Part shown: positions 1 to 7,572 of the stretch, piece after piece
Numbering within the stretch: the stretch's first letter is position 1
How the letters are laid out: each line of letters starts with the position of its first letter
DNA from: Pseudomonadota bacterium
Lineage (GTDB): Bacteria > Pseudomonadota > Gammaproteobacteria > Burkholderiales > Gallionellaceae
NCBI GenBank assembly: GCA_021847165.1
Contig: JAJZUH010000034.1
Coordinates: 1-14,918, forward strand
Direction: 5' to 3'
Length of the DNA stretch: 14,918 nucleotides
The notes under the pieces: model-generated
What the model was told of the DNA's origin: nothing
Seen by the model: the letters and a program-made list of their open reading frames with translations, nothing else
Database searches by the model: none
Position numbers and translations under genes: made by a program

Positions 1-30
1 TTTGCATCCGCAGCCATTTCCGCACAATAC

Positions 31-59
31 TTGACAAATTTAATTGGCTAATGTTAGAT
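31..59 (+). promoter_or_regulatory. Candidate sigma70 promoter of the secreted/membrane protein pair
   Basis: A perfect -35 hexamer TTGACA (31-36) is separated by exactly 17 bases from TTAGAT (54-59), which matches the -10 consensus TATAAT at four of six positions. Transcription would begin near 66, giving a leader of about 35 bases before the ATG at 102. The promoter points away from whatever lies left of the window, so the two downstream genes probably form their own transcription unit. Hexamers and spacing are seen directly; activity is inferred. Confidence 0.6.
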
Positions 60-101
60 GGCAATGCGTTTGCTCCAATAACCCATCCAAGGAGAACGAT
101 C

Positions 102-437
102 ATGAACATCAACCGGTTAGCCCCCATCGTCTTGTCTCTGCTATGCGCCTCTGCGTTTGCCGCAGATGGTTCGATCAGCATCAGTTCCCCGGCGAACGGC
201 GCCATGGTGAGCGCCAGCAAGAAGACCCCCGTTATCTATGAAGCCGCACTCGGTTCAAACGGTGACCACTTGCATCTCTATGTCGACGGCAACCGCGTTG
301 ACGTGCTGCGAGAGACGAAAGGAAGTGCCGAACTTGATGCCTTGCCCGCCGGCAAGCATCACATCTGCCTGACCGTGAATACCAAATCGCATGCACCGAC
401 AGGCGTGGAAAGCTGTGTAGATGTGACCGCACAATGA
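102..437 (+). CDS. Small secreted (periplasmic) protein of unknown function
   Basis: This 111-residue protein is not one I recognise. The ATG at 102 is chosen over the in-frame ATG at 51 because AAGGAG (89-94) lies 7 bases upstream and because this start gives a clean signal peptide: basic N-terminus, hydrophobic core at about residues 7-16, and an AFA cleavage site after residue 20. Cys15 follows Leu, so it is not a lipobox. The mature part of about 91 residues looks like a single all-beta, Ig-like domain: it has a 'SPANGA' opening, a GDHLHLYVDG strand-turn-strand stretch and alternating hydrophobic residues. Cys89 and Cys105 could form a disulfide. His56, His58, His86 and His87 could bind a metal, but that is speculation. 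Its stop codon overlaps the start of the next gene (ATGA), so the two are probably translated together. Confidence 0.85.
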   Translation: MNINRLAPIVLSLLCASAFAADGSISISSPANGAMVSASKKTPVIYEAALGSNGDHLHLYVDGNRVDVLRETKGSAELDALPAGKHHICLTVNTKSHAPTGVESCVDVTAQ

Positions 438-844
438 GCGCAGCGCAAAACCTGGGCTACAGCGCAATCCAGGTAGTGCACAATTTCGGCGCCGTGGCGA
501 CGGTGGCTGGTTCGCTGATTGCCAGCAAGTTACGCGATAACGCGGCACGCCACAGGCTGGCACGGCTGGTACTGGTCGGCTGGCTGACACAGGTCGCGAG
601 CGGCGCCACTTTCGGCATGGTCAGCTATTATTACTACCATCAATTCCCTGATATCTCGGGGATCGCCATCGATGCCTTGGCGATCAAGATGGTGTGCGCC
701 ACGCTTGGCGTCGCGCTGCTAACACTCTACCTCTGGCAAGGCGCGCACTGGAGCGAGCGCGGCAAGAACAAAACATGGGCATCGACTTCCGCGCTGGCAA
801 TCATCGCGATTTCTGCAGCCGCCTTTTTGCGCTGGTTCGCCTAG
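434..844 (+). CDS. Small four-helix inner-membrane protein of unknown function
   Basis: This protein has 136 residues with about four hydrophobic segments, at roughly residues 10-31, 43-64, 78-101 and 115-134. The segments are separated by short charged loops (KLRDNAARHR after helix 1; ERGKNK before helix 4), so basic residues should lie on the cytoplasmic side. His16 sits inside helix 1 in a VVHNFGAVA context, and YYYYH (65-69) ends helix 2. A buried histidine in a four-helix bundle recalls small cytochrome b- or CopD-like membrane proteins, but no second helix histidine is obvious and I do not assign a family. The ATG overlaps the stop of the secreted-protein gene by 4 bases, suggesting coupled translation and a joint role at the membrane. 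It ends 20 bases before the shared terminator hairpin. Confidence 0.85.
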   Translation: MSAAQNLGYSAIQVVHNFGAVATVAGSLIASKLRDNAARHRLARLVLVGWLTQVASGATFGMVSYYYYHQFPDISGIAIDALAIKMVCATLGVALLTLYLWQGAHWSERGKNKTWASTSALAIIAISAAAFLRWFA

Positions 845-863
845 CCAGCAGCGTGAAAACAAA

Positions 864-886
864 AAGGCCGGATCAAGTCCGGCCTT
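864..886. terminator. Probable bidirectional intrinsic terminator between convergent units
   Basis: A perfect 9-bp stem, AAGGCCGGA (864-872) and TCCGGCCTT (878-886), encloses a 5-base loop. It is preceded by an A-rich run (AAAACAAAAA, 856-865) and followed by GTTTATT, so either strand reads stem then U-rich tract. It lies 20 bases after the membrane-protein stop and 26 bases after the rplQ stop on the other strand. That is the expected place for the end of both the short + strand unit and the ribosomal-protein transcript. Confidence 0.85.
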
Positions 887-912
887 GTTTATTGCGTCAA
901 TGCAATTCCAGC

Positions 913-1302
913 TTATTCGCCGGCATCAACCGGCTGTGCATCCGCCGGGCGATCCATCAGTTCGACCAATGCCATCGGCGCATTGTCGCCCTTGCGGAAG
1001 CCGAATTTCAGGATACGCGAGTAGCCGCCATTGCGAGCAGCATAGCGCGGACCCAGCTCGTCGAACAGCTTGGTGACGATTTCGCGGTCACGCAGGCGGG
1101 CGAAGGCCAAACGACGATTGGCCAAGCTTGGATTCTTGCCCAAAGTCAGGATAGGCTCGGCAACGCGGCGCAGTTCTTTTGCCTTTGGCAAGGTTGTCTT
1201 GATGACTTCGTGACGCAGCAGCGAAACGGTCATGTTGCGCAACATCGCCAGACGGTGGCTGCTGGTACGGTTAAGTTTTCTAAGTCCTAAACGGTGACGC
1301 AT
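913..1302 (-). CDS. rplQ: 50S ribosomal protein L17
   Basis: L17 is a large-subunit protein located near the peptide exit tunnel. The 129-residue product matches the usual length (127 in E. coli). It carries the family landmarks: MRHR at the start, LNRTSSHR, then [12 protein letters not shown]-like '[11 protein letters not shown]' at about residue 36, [19 protein letters not shown] and GGYSRILK. The C-terminus, after about residue 115, is the variable acidic tail typical of proteobacterial L17. It is the last gene of the alpha group, 41 bases after rpoA. An AGAGAGGAAAA Shine-Dalgarno region precedes the ATG. The shared terminator follows 26 bases past the stop. Confidence 0.98.
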   Translation of the reverse strand: MRHRLGLRKLNRTSSHRLAMLRNMTVSLLRHEVIKTTLPKAKELRRVAEPILTLGKNPSLANRRLAFARLRDREIVTKLFDELGPRYAARNGGYSRILKFGFRKGDNAPMALVELMDRPADAQPVDAGE

Positions 1303-1322
1303 GATTTTCCTCTCTTGCTATC

Positions 1323-1336
1323 CAGCCTCCCGGCTG
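1323..1336 (-). other. Short hairpin in the rpoA-rplQ gap
   Basis: In the 41-base gap the transcript can form CAGCC-GGGA-GGCTG, a 5-bp stem with a GGGA tetraloop. No U tract follows, so it is not a terminator. It could mark an mRNA processing or stability boundary between rpoA and rplQ, or be chance. Confidence 0.3.
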
Positions 1337-1343
1337 AAGAAGC

Positions 1344-2312
1344 TTATTTCTCGGACATTGCCGTCCAGTTTTCCAACTTCATGCCCAGCGACAGGCCATG
1401 CTCGGCCAGCACTTGCTTGATCTCGTTGAGCGATTTGCGGCCCAGATTCGGGGTGCGCAACAGATCTGCTTCGGTGTTCTGAATCAGGTCGCCGATGTAA
1501 TGGATGCTTTGCGCCTTGAGGCAGTTGGACGAACGCGGTGTCAGTTCCAGGTCATCGACCGGACGCAGCAACATCGGATCGACCTTTGGAGCAGCTGGCT
1601 TCTCGACCGGAGCCGGTGTGCCTTCCAGAGCGGCGAACACGGAGAGTTGGTCCACCAGGATGCGCGCGGCATAACGGATGGCCTCTTCGGGATCGATGGC
1701 GCTGTTGGTTTCGATGTCCATGATCAGCTTGTCCAGATCGGTGCGCTGTTCGACGCGGGCGCTTTCGACTGCGTAGCTTACGCGGGAAACCGGACTGAAC
1801 GAAGCGTCCAGAGCGATATGGCCAACCGGGCGAGTCGCACCGGGCTGCATGCGCGAGATGGCGGAAACATAACCACGACCCTGTTCGACCTTGATTTCCA
1901 TGTCCAGCTTGCCGCCAGCGGCCAAGTGAGCGATGACATGGTTAGGATTGATGACTTCGGTGTCGGCACCTACTTCGATGTCGGCAGCGGTGACTACACC
2001 GGCACCAGACTTGCGCAGATGCAAGGTTGCTTCACGTGCATTGTGCAGTTTGAGCACCAACCCCTTGAGGTTCAGCAGGATCTCGACCACGTCTTCCTGT
2101 ACGCCGTCGATGGAAGAGTATTCGTGCAACACGCCCGCAATCTTGACTTCCGTCACGGCATAGCCGGGCATGGAAGACAGCAGGACACGACGCAAGGCAT
2201 TACCCAGCGTGTGACCATAACCGCGTTCGAACGGCTCCATCACCACTCGCGCCTGGGTGGCAGAAATGCGCTGAACGTCAATGATGCGAGGTTTCAACAA
2301 ATTATTAGACAT
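1344..2312 (-). CDS. rpoA: DNA-directed RNA polymerase alpha subunit
   Basis: The alpha subunit dimerises to scaffold assembly of core RNA polymerase, and its C-terminal domain contacts UP elements and activators. The length is 322 residues (329 in E. coli). The N-terminal domain (about 1-230) has the [15 protein letters not shown] dimerisation segment at 36-50; Arg42 corresponds to E. coli Arg45. A linker rich in Pro, Ala and Val (about 231-247) leads to the C-terminal domain (about 250-316). The DNA-contact set equivalent to E. coli R265, N268, C269, G296, K298, S299 and E302 is complete here: R260, N263, C264, G291, K293, S294 and E297. Position 259, next to the key Arg, is Pro, where E. 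coli has Val. GGAG precedes the ATG. Placing rpoA among ribosomal genes ties polymerase supply to ribosome supply. Confidence 0.99.
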   Translation of the reverse strand: MSNNLLKPRIIDVQRISATQARVVMEPFERGYGHTLGNALRRVLLSSMPGYAVTEVKIAGVLHEYSSIDGVQEDVVEILLNLKGLVLKLHNAREATLHLRKSGAGVVTAADIEVGADTEVINPNHVIAHLAAGGKLDMEIKVEQGRGYVSAISRMQPGATRPVGHIALDASFSPVSRVSYAVESARVEQRTDLDKLIMDIETNSAIDPEEAIRYAARILVDQLSVFAALEGTPAPVEKPAAPKVDPMLLRPVDDLELTPRSSNCLKAQSIHYIGDLIQNTEADLLRTPNLGRKSLNEIKQVLAEHGLSLGMKLENWTAMSEK

Positions 2313-2329
2313 ATCCTACTCCGCGTGGA

Positions 2330-2959
2330 TTACTTGGAATACAACTCGACCACGAGATGCTCATTGATCGTGGCAGGCAATTCAGAACGCTGGGGAACCG
2401 CTTTGAAGGTTCCCTTGAACGCCTTGGCATCCACCTCGATCCACTCCGGAAAGCCGCGCTGTTCGGCAGCCTGGACTGCGGATTTCAAACGCAGTTGCCC
2501 CTTCGACTTTTCCGCGACTTCAACCACATCGCCGGGACGAACCTGGAAAGATGGAATATTGACGCGTTTTCCGTTCACCAGCACACCATTGTGGCGCACG
2601 GTCTGACGGGCCTCTGCACGCGAACCACCGAAGCCCATGCGATACGCAACGTTATCCAGGCGCGATTCGAGGAGTTGCAACAGGCTTTCGCCAGTGATGC
2701 CGCGGGATTGCTCAGCGCGCTTGTAAGTCAGGCGGAACTGCCCCTCCAGCATGCCGTAAATACGACGCAGCTTTTGCTTTTCACGCAGCTGGCCACCGTA
2801 TTCTGACAGGCGGGTGTTCTTCTTTTGACCATGCTGGCCTGGCGCGTAGGCGCGGCGCTCCACCGCGCACTTGTCAGTGAAACATTTTTCAGCCTTCAAG
2901 AACAGCTTTTCGCCTTCGCGGCGGCACTTGCGGCACTTTGCATCTAGATTTCTAGCCAA
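2330..2959 (-). CDS. rpsD: 30S ribosomal protein S4, zinc-binding type, TTG start
   Basis: S4 binds 16S rRNA first during small-subunit assembly; in E. coli it also represses translation of its own operon. The length is 209 residues (206 in E. coli). Four cysteines, C9-x2-C12-x13-C26-x4-C31, form the zinc knuckle of the 'C+' S4 type known from Thermus and Bacillus relatives. E. coli S4 lacks it. The S4 RNA-binding domain covers about 98-165 ([13 protein letters not shown], then [12 protein letters not shown]), and the protein ends [12 protein letters not shown]. The start is TTG: no ATG fits the conserved MARNL opening, and TAAGGAG (2968-2974), which includes the rpsK stop, lies 8 bases upstream of it. 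The weak start codon may limit S4 output. Confidence 0.97.
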   Translation of the reverse strand: MARNLDAKCRKCRREGEKLFLKAEKCFTDKCAVERRAYAPGQHGQKKNTRLSEYGGQLREKQKLRRIYGMLEGQFRLTYKRAEQSRGITGESLLQLLESRLDNVAYRMGFGGSRAEARQTVRHNGVLVNGKRVNIPSFQVRPGDVVEVAEKSKGQLRLKSAVQAAEQRGFPEWIEVDAKAFKGTFKAVPQRSELPATINEHLVVELYSK

Positions 2960-2971
2960 GATCTATGCTCC

Positions 2972-3361
2972 TTAGATACGACGCTTTTTCGGAGGACGGC
3001 AACCGTTGTGCGGTACCGGCGTAATGTCCGAAATGCTGGTGATTTTGAAACCTGCCGCGTTCAACGCGCGCACTGCGGATTCGCGACCAGGGCCGGGGCC
3101 CTTGATACGCACTTCCAGATTCTTGACCCCACACTCCACCGCCGTTTTGCCAGCTTGCTCCGCCGCAATCTGCGCAGCGAAAGGCGTACTCTTGCGAGAG
3201 CCTTTGAAGCCATTACCGCCGCTGGTAGACCAAGCCAAGGCATTACCTTGACGGTCAGTAATGGTCACGATGGTGTTATTGAAGGAAGCATGTACGTGCG
3301 CTATACCTTCGGCAACGTTCTTCTTAACTTTTTTGCGCACTCTCGTGCTGGGCTTTGCCAT
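2972..3361 (-). CDS. rpsK: 30S ribosomal protein S11
   Basis: S11 lies on the 30S platform and shapes the mRNA path near the E site. The product has 129 residues, the E. coli length. It contains [21 protein letters not shown] at about 23-43, [11 protein letters not shown], and [18 protein letters not shown]. The C-terminal [12 protein letters not shown] keeps the Asn-Gly pair that is converted to isoaspartate in E. coli S11. The basic N-terminal tail (RVRKKVKK) is present. It lies 20 bases after rpsM, and its TAA stop begins the Shine-Dalgarno sequence of rpsD. Confidence 0.99.
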   Translation of the reverse strand: MAKPSTRVRKKVKKNVAEGIAHVHASFNNTIVTITDRQGNALAWSTSGGNGFKGSRKSTPFAAQIAAEQAGKTAVECGVKNLEVRIKGPGPGRESAVRALNAAGFKITSISDITPVPHNGCRPPKKRRI

Positions 3362-3381
3362 GTCTTAGTTCCTCTACTAAA

Positions 3382-3747
3382 TTACTTCTTCGCGCCGGCG
3401 ATGGACTTGCGCGGCCCTTTGCGGGTACGTGCATTGGTACGGGTACGCTGACCACGGCACGGCAAACCACGACGATGGCGCAGGCCACGATAGCACCCCA
3501 GATCCATCAGACGCTTGATGTTCATGGAGATTTCACGGCGCAGATCACCTTCCACCGTAAACTTTGCGACTTCGTCGCGCAGCTTTTCCATGTCGGAATC
3601 GCTGATATCCTTGATTTTGGTGGAAGTGACGACACCGGCTGCAGCGCAAATTTGCTGCGCGCGAGTGCGCCCAATGCCATAGATCGCGGTCAATGCGATC
3701 TCGGCGTGTTGATGGTTTGGAATGTTTACACCGGCAATACGAGCCAT
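3382..3747 (-). CDS. rpsM: 30S ribosomal protein S13
   Basis: S13 sits in the head of the small subunit, contacts L5 across the subunit bridge and touches P-site tRNA through its C-terminal tail. The length is 121 residues (118 in E. coli). It opens [12 protein letters not shown], has the helix-turn region [13 protein letters not shown], and ends with the basic tail whose landmark is [19 protein letters not shown]. It is the first gene of the alpha group. The sequence before the ATG (AATAGGGTAGCTGC) offers only a weak Shine-Dalgarno match, AGGGT. This is noteworthy because in E. coli this is the start that S4 controls. A 60-base gap with a candidate promoter separates it from rpmJ. Confidence 0.98.
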   Translation of the reverse strand: MARIAGVNIPNHQHAEIALTAIYGIGRTRAQQICAAAGVVTSTKIKDISDSDMEKLRDEVAKFTVEGDLRREISMNIKRLMDLGCYRGLRHRRGLPCRGQRTRTNARTRKGPRKSIAGAKK

Positions 3748-3777
3748 GCAGCTACCCTATTTATTCAAAAGTCGTAA

Positions 3778-3807
3778 ATTGTACCATCCAGAGGCGATTT
3801 AACTCAA
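3778..3807 (-). promoter_or_regulatory. Candidate alpha-operon promoter (rpsM-rpsK-rpsD-rpoA-rplQ)
   Basis: On the minus strand TTGAGT (3802-3807, four of six consensus bases) is followed after 18 bases by TACAAT (3778-3783, five of six). A TG dinucleotide one base upstream of the -10 (3785-3786) makes it an extended -10 element. Transcription would start near 3771, about 24 bases before the rpsM ATG. The -35 begins right after the rpmJ stop. E. coli also has a separate alpha-operon promoter in this area. The elements are seen; their use is inferred. Confidence 0.6.
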
Positions 3808-3924
3808 TCAGCCCTGGCGCTGTTTGTGACGCGGATCGCTGCTGCAGATCACACGAACCACGCGATTGCGACGCACGATCTTGCAGTTGCGGCACACCTT
3901 TTTCACGGACGCTTGCACTTTCAT
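3808..3924 (-). CDS. rpmJ: 50S ribosomal protein L36, zinc-binding type
   Basis: L36 is the smallest large-subunit protein and stabilises 23S rRNA near the GTPase-associated region. The 38-residue product reads [14 protein letters not shown] at the start and ends DPRHKQRQG. The zinc ribbon ligands C11, C14, C27 and H33 (C-x2-C-x12-C-x5-H) are all present, so this is the 'C+' form. The length equals the E. coli protein. The ATG at 3924 is preceded by AAGGAG, 6 bases away. It lies 24 bases after infA and ends the spc group. Confidence 0.97.
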   Translation of the reverse strand: MKVQASVKKVCRNCKIVRRNRVVRVICSSDPRHKQRQG

Positions 3925-3948
3925 TTGCTTCTCCTTGCTTCTCTCAAC

Positions 3949-4167
3949 TTACTTGGCGCGGAAAACGATACGCGCCTTGCTCAAATCGTAGGGTGACACT
4001 TCGACTGTCACCTTGTCACCAGGCAGAATGCGTATGTAATGCATACGCATCTTGCCAGAAATATGGCCAAGAACAACAAAGCCATTTTCCAACTTCACCC
4101 GGAATGTTGCGTTGGGCAGGGACTCCTCAACTTCACCCTGCATCTGGATGACGTCTTCTTTCGCCAT
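3949..4167 (-). CDS. infA: Translation initiation factor IF-1
   Basis: IF-1 is a single OB-fold protein that occupies the 30S A site during initiation. The 72-residue product has the family length. It keeps [11 protein letters not shown] at the start, [31 protein letters not shown] and the end [14 protein letters not shown]. Its ATG directly abuts the secY stop (TAA then ATG, no spacer), so it is probably translated by ribosomes finishing secY; any Shine-Dalgarno would lie inside the secY 3' end. Placement between secY and rpmJ is usual in Betaproteobacteria. E. coli keeps infA elsewhere. Many Betaproteobacteria carry a second infA outside this cluster, which cannot be checked here. Confidence 0.98.
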   Translation of the reverse strand: MAKEDVIQMQGEVEESLPNATFRVKLENGFVVLGHISGKMRMHYIRILPGDKVTVEVSPYDLSKARIVFRAK

Positions 4168-5475
4168 TTATCGCGTCAACCCAGCCTTGAAATTGGCTTT
4201 CTTCAACAAATTCTCATACTGGTGCGTCATCATGTACGATTGCACCTGAGCCATGAAATCCATGGTCACCACCACCAGGATCAGCAGCGAGGTGCCGCCG
4301 AAATAGAATGGGACATTCCACTTCACCACCAGGAACTCGGGCAGCAAACATACCAAGGTGATATACACCGCACCCACCAGGGTCAAACGCAGCATGATCT
4401 TCTCGACATAGCGTGCCGTCTGCTCACCGGGACGGATACCTGGCAGGAAAGCACCGCTTTTCTTCAGGTTGTCTGCCGTCTCTTTCGGGCTGAATACCAA
4501 AGCCGTGTAAAAGAAGCAGAAGAATATGATTGCTGCAGCATAGAACAGCACGTATATCGGCTGCCCTGGCGACAGCTTTTCACTCACATCTTTCAACCAG
4601 GTCATATTCTGACCGGAGCCAAACCACCCAGCCAATGTCGCCGGGAACAGAATTATGCTGGAAGCGAAGATAGGCGGAATAACACCAGCCATGTTCAGCT
4701 TCAACGGCAAGTGAGAACTTTGCCCACCATACACTTTGTTGCCCACTTGACGCTTGGCATAGTTAACCAAGATCTTGCGTTGCCCGCGCTCGACGAAAAC
4801 CACCAGCCCCGTCACCAGTATCGCGCCGATGAAAAGAGTCAGCACCAAAGGAATAGAAAATGCCCCTGTGCGCGCCATCTCCAGGGTATTGCCCAGTGCA
4901 TTCGGCAAACCCGCGGCAATACCGGCGAAAATGATCAGCGAGATACCGTTACCCAAGCCACGCTCGGTGATCTGCTCACCCAGCCACATGAGGAACATCG
5001 TTCCTGTAACCAGAGTCACCACGGTTGTCATCTGGAACATGGAACCAGGATGCAACACCAAGCCCGCCTGCGACTGCAACGCCACCGAAATGCCAAACGC
5101 CTGGAACAGCGCCAGCAACAAGGTGCCATAGCGGGTGTACTGCGTGATCTTGCGGCGGCCGGCTTCACCCTCTTTCTTCAGCTGTTCAAGCTGCGGAACC
5201 GCAATCGCAGCCAACTGCATGATGATGGAGGCGGAAATATAGGGCATGATGCCCAGCGCAAATATGGTAAATCGCGACAAGGCACCACCCGAGAACATGT
5301 TGAACATGCCGAGAATGCCGCCCTTTTGCGATTTGAACAGATCCGCCAGCACATTCGGATCGATACCCGGAACCGGGATATGCGCTCCGATCCGGTAGAC
5401 GATCAATGCAAGCAGCAGGAACCAGAGTCGCTGCCCCAGATCACCGTACTTACTTTTGCTCACAGCCTTGTTCAC
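4168..5475 (-). CDS. secY: Preprotein translocase channel subunit SecY
   Basis: SecY is the ten-helix pore of the SecYEG translocon in the inner membrane. The length is 435 residues (443 in E. coli). Hydrophobic segments lie at about 17-37, 67-90, 114-134, 148-168, 176-196, 208-228, 264-286, 308-328, 363-383 and 388-408. Landmarks are HIPVPGIDP (32-40), the plug region [46 protein letters not shown] and the C5-loop GIRPGEQT with Arg348, equivalent to the catalytic-loop Arg357 of E. coli. The start is GTG at 5475, 9 bases after the rplO stop; TAAGGG from that stop provides a modest Shine-Dalgarno. A second GTG four codons on is less likely because it lacks a ribosome site. Confidence 0.97.
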   Translation of the reverse strand: MNKAVSKSKYGDLGQRLWFLLLALIVYRIGAHIPVPGIDPNVLADLFKSQKGGILGMFNMFSGGALSRFTIFALGIMPYISASIIMQLAAIAVPQLEQLKKEGEAGRRKITQYTRYGTLLLALFQAFGISVALQSQAGLVLHPGSMFQMTTVVTLVTGTMFLMWLGEQITERGLGNGISLIIFAGIAAGLPNALGNTLEMARTGAFSIPLVLTLFIGAILVTGLVVFVERGQRKILVNYAKRQVGNKVYGGQSSHLPLKLNMAGVIPPIFASSIILFPATLAGWFGSGQNMTWLKDVSEKLSPGQPIYVLFYAAAIIFFCFFYTALVFSPKETADNLKKSGAFLPGIRPGEQTARYVEKIMLRLTLVGAVYITLVCLLPEFLVVKWNVPFYFGGTSLLILVVVTMDFMAQVQSYMMTHQYENLLKKANFKAGLTR

Positions 5476-5484
5476 AGATTACCC

Positions 5485-5919
5485 TTATTCAGCGATGCTG
5501 CCGCCAGCCGCTTCAACTGCAGCTCGTGCACCCTTGGTCAACAGCAGGCCTTGCAACTTCACCGCACGCTGAATCTCGCCCGACAACACAACCTTGGCAG
5601 TTAAAGCGGACGCCGGAACCATACCCGCCTGTTTCAACGCCAGAAGATCAATGGTGTCAACCGGCAGCTTTTGCAGGTCGGACAAACGCACTTGCGCAGT
5701 GTCATCTCGCGTCAAAGATACGAAGCCACGCTTGGGCAGGCGGCGCTGCAGCGGCATCTGCCCCCCCTCGAAACCGACCTTATGAAAACCGCCGGAACGA
5801 GATTTCTGCCCCTTATGACCGCGACCAGCCGTCTTGCCCAGACCGGAACCGATGCCACGACCCACGCGACGCTTGGCATGTTTGGAACCAGCAGCAGGTT
5901 TAATTTGATTGAGTTGCAT
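5485..5919 (-). CDS. rplO: 50S ribosomal protein L15
   Basis: L15 joins late in 50S assembly and has a long Gly/Arg-rich N-terminal extension threaded into 23S rRNA. The product has 144 residues, the same as E. coli. The N-terminal half shows [28 protein letters not shown]-type repeats (about 17-44), then [17 protein letters not shown]. The C-terminal globular half includes VLSGEI and ends in the Ala/Gly-rich AVEAAGGS. Its ATG directly abuts the rpmD stop (TAAATG), implying coupled translation. GAGGCG inside the rpmD end is the likely ribosome site. Confidence 0.98.
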   Translation of the reverse strand: MQLNQIKPAAGSKHAKRRVGRGIGSGLGKTAGRGHKGQKSRSGGFHKVGFEGGQMPLQRRLPKRGFVSLTRDDTAQVRLSDLQKLPVDTIDLLALKQAGMVPASALTAKVVLSGEIQRAVKLQGLLLTKGARAAVEAAGGSIAE

Positions 5920-6120
5920 TTACGCCTCGCACTTGACCAGGTAATACACTTTATTAATCATGCCACGCACTGCCGGAGTATCTTCCACTTCGACGGTATG
6001 GTGCATGCGACGCAGGCCCAAACCGCGCACAGTCGCGCGATGGGACTCTTTGGTGCCGATAATGCTTTTCACCAGCGTCACTTTCAATTTCTTGGCTTGC
6101 GCCGTTTTAGCTTGTGCCAT
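5920..6120 (-). CDS. rpmD: 50S ribosomal protein L30
   Basis: L30 is a small peripheral large-subunit protein, present in most but not all bacteria. The product has 66 residues, against 59 in E. coli. The extra residues are an Ala/Lys/Gln N-terminal lead ([11 protein letters not shown]) before the conserved [10 protein letters not shown]. The core [26 protein letters not shown] is unmistakable. The ATG lies 3 bases after the rpsE stop, and GGGG at the rpsE end serves as Shine-Dalgarno. The stop abuts rplO. Confidence 0.97.
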   Translation of the reverse strand: MAQAKTAQAKKLKVTLVKSIIGTKESHRATVRGLGLRRMHHTVEVEDTPAVRGMINKVYYLVKCEA

Positions 6121-6123
6121 GGC

Positions 6124-6648
6124 TTACCCCGTGATTTCTTCTACGCTCTTGCCGCGCTTTGCAGCAATTTCGGCAGGCGAGTTCAACGCCTTCAATCCGT
6201 TCAACGTGGCACGCACCACGTTATATGGATTACTGGAACCGATGCATTTAGCCAACACATTACGCACACCGGCCGCTTCGAAAACCGCACGCATGGCGCC
6301 GCCCGCGATAATGCCAGTACCCTCGGATGCCGGCTGCATATACACCTTCGCCGCACCGTGACGACCAATCACCGCATGATGCAGAGTACCTTCTTTCAGA
6401 TTGACCTTTACCAGCTTGCGACGGGACTCTTCCATTGCCTTTTGCACAGCCACCGGCACTTCCTTGGATTTGCCCTTGCCCATGCCGATGCGGCCATCGC
6501 CATCACCAACCACTGTCAGCGCAGCGAAGCCCATGATGCGCCCCCCCTTCACCACCTTGGTCACGCGGTTGACATGAATCATCTTTTCGATGAGGCCGTC
6601 GCCCTTGTCTTCTTGCTGCTGATTCTTGCCTTGTTGTGCTTTAGCCAT
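6124..6648 (-). CDS. rpsE: 30S ribosomal protein S5
   Basis: S5 lies at the mRNA entry side of the small subunit and affects decoding accuracy and spectinomycin sensitivity. The length is 174 residues (167 in E. coli). The N-terminal double-stranded-RNA-binding-like domain (about 19-85) contains the loop [20 protein letters not shown], where spectinomycin-resistance changes map in other bacteria; it looks wild type. The C-terminal domain contains [18 protein letters not shown] and VVRATLNGL, ending [11 protein letters not shown]. The first 18 residues form a Gln/Lys-rich extension. GGGGTGA precedes the ATG. Confidence 0.98.
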   Translation of the reverse strand: MAKAQQGKNQQQEDKGDGLIEKMIHVNRVTKVVKGGRIMGFAALTVVGDGDGRIGMGKGKSKEVPVAVQKAMEESRRKLVKVNLKEGTLHHAVIGRHGAAKVYMQPASEGTGIIAGGAMRAVFEAAGVRNVLAKCIGSSNPYNVVRATLNGLKALNSPAEIAAKRGKSVEEITG

Positions 6649-6661
6649 GATTCACCCCAGA

Positions 6662-7018
6662 TTAGAACTGCAAGCCATGTTCGCGCGCAGCATCAGCCAG
6701 CGCCTTGATGCGACCATGGTACTTGTTGCCGGAACGGTCGAATGCCACTGCCGTCACGCCTGCGCTCTTGGCCTTTTCGGCGATACGTTTGCCAACCACC
6801 GCTGCCGCGGCGGCATTGCCGCCATTGCCGACACTCTTGCGCACTTCGGCTTCCAGCGTAGATGCGCTTGCCAGCACCCTGCCCCCATCGGCGGAGATCA
6901 CTTGTGCATAGATATGCAAATTGGTGCGATGGATCGCCAGCCGGACGGTCTTTTGTTCAGCGATTCTTGCACGGGTCTTGCGTGCTCTGCGCTGACGCGC
7001 TTCATTCTTGTTCAACAT
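6662..7018 (-). CDS. rplR: 50S ribosomal protein L18
   Basis: L18 binds 5S rRNA together with L5 and L25-type proteins and anchors it in the central protuberance. The product has 118 residues (117 in E. coli). It has the basic N-terminal region ([12 protein letters not shown]), the [16 protein letters not shown] strand pair, [14 protein letters not shown] and the closing [22 protein letters not shown] segment, whose FDRSG-YHGR signature is diagnostic. GAGG lies upstream of the ATG, 11 bases after the rplF stop. Confidence 0.98.
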   Translation of the reverse strand: MLNKNEARQRRARKTRARIAEQKTVRLAIHRTNLHIYAQVISADGGRVLASASTLEAEVRKSVGNGGNAAAAAVVGKRIAEKAKSAGVTAVAFDRSGNKYHGRIKALADAAREHGLQF

Positions 7019-7029
7019 ATCAACCTCGA

Positions 7030-7563
7030 TTATTTCTTCTTGGTTTCTTTCAGGATCACCACTTCGTCGGAATAACGCACACCTTTGCCCTTGTAAGGCT
7101 CAGGTTCGCGATATGCCCGAATCTCGGCGGCAACTTGTCCGACTTGCTGCTTGTCCGGACCTGTCAACACGATCTCGGTCTGGCTTGGCGTTGCAACCTT
7201 CACACCCTTTGGCATCTTGTGCACCACAGGATGCGAATAACCCAGCGTCAGATTAACCGAATCACCGGCGGCCTGCGCACGGTAACCAACGCCAACCAGC
7301 GTCAATTTGCGCTCAAAGCCTTTGCTGACGCCAACCACCATGTTCGCCAACAAAGCACGAATTGTCCCGGACTGAGCATCAGCTTGCGCAGATTCATTGG
7401 TAGCCTTGCACAGCAGGACATCGCCCTGGCGCTCGACAGCAACATCACCCTTCAATACTTGCGTCAGTGTGCCAAGCGGCCCCTTGACAGAAATTTTATC
7501 GGCTGCCACCGTCACTTCAACGCCAGCGGGAACAGCGATAGGATTTTTAGCGACTCTAGACAT
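7030..7563 (-). CDS. rplF: 50S ribosomal protein L6
   Basis: L6 has two similar alpha/beta domains and lies near the sarcin-ricin loop and factor-binding site. The length is 177 residues, as in E. coli. It starts [17 protein letters not shown]. The first domain runs to about residue 80, ending in the [13 protein letters not shown] helix. The second has [16 protein letters not shown] and the C-terminal signature [16 protein letters not shown]. The ATG follows TAAGGGGTAAGC, in which the rpsH stop and the Shine-Dalgarno sequence are fused. Confidence 0.98.
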   Translation of the reverse strand: MSRVAKNPIAVPAGVEVTVAADKISVKGPLGTLTQVLKGDVAVERQGDVLLCKATNESAQADAQSGTIRALLANMVVGVSKGFERKLTLVGVGYRAQAAGDSVNLTLGYSHPVVHKMPKGVKVATPSQTEIVLTGPDKQQVGQVAAEIRAYREPEPYKGKGVRYSDEVVILKETKKK

Positions 7564-7572
7564 GCTTACCCC

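Noticed and set aside
102-150. Lipoprotein signal around Cys15 of the secreted protein
   Set aside because: The residues before Cys are Ser-Leu-Leu, which does not fit the lipobox; a signal peptidase I site after Ala20 fits better.
1398-2606. 402-codon open frame on the + strand across rpoA and rpsD
   Set aside because: It is antisense to two certain genes and shows no ribosome site or family motif.
4039-5604. 521-codon open frame on the + strand across secY
   Set aside because: It lies antisense to secY, infA and rplO, which match their families along their full length. The translation is rich in His, Gln and Arg with no recognisable domain, typical of a shadow frame.
5761-5767. C7 tract in rplO (and a similar tract in rpsE near 6541) as frameshift sites
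   Set aside because: Both encode Gly-Gly in conserved positions (EGGQ; KGGR) and the reading frames remain intact, so nothing suggests programmed shifting or assembly error.
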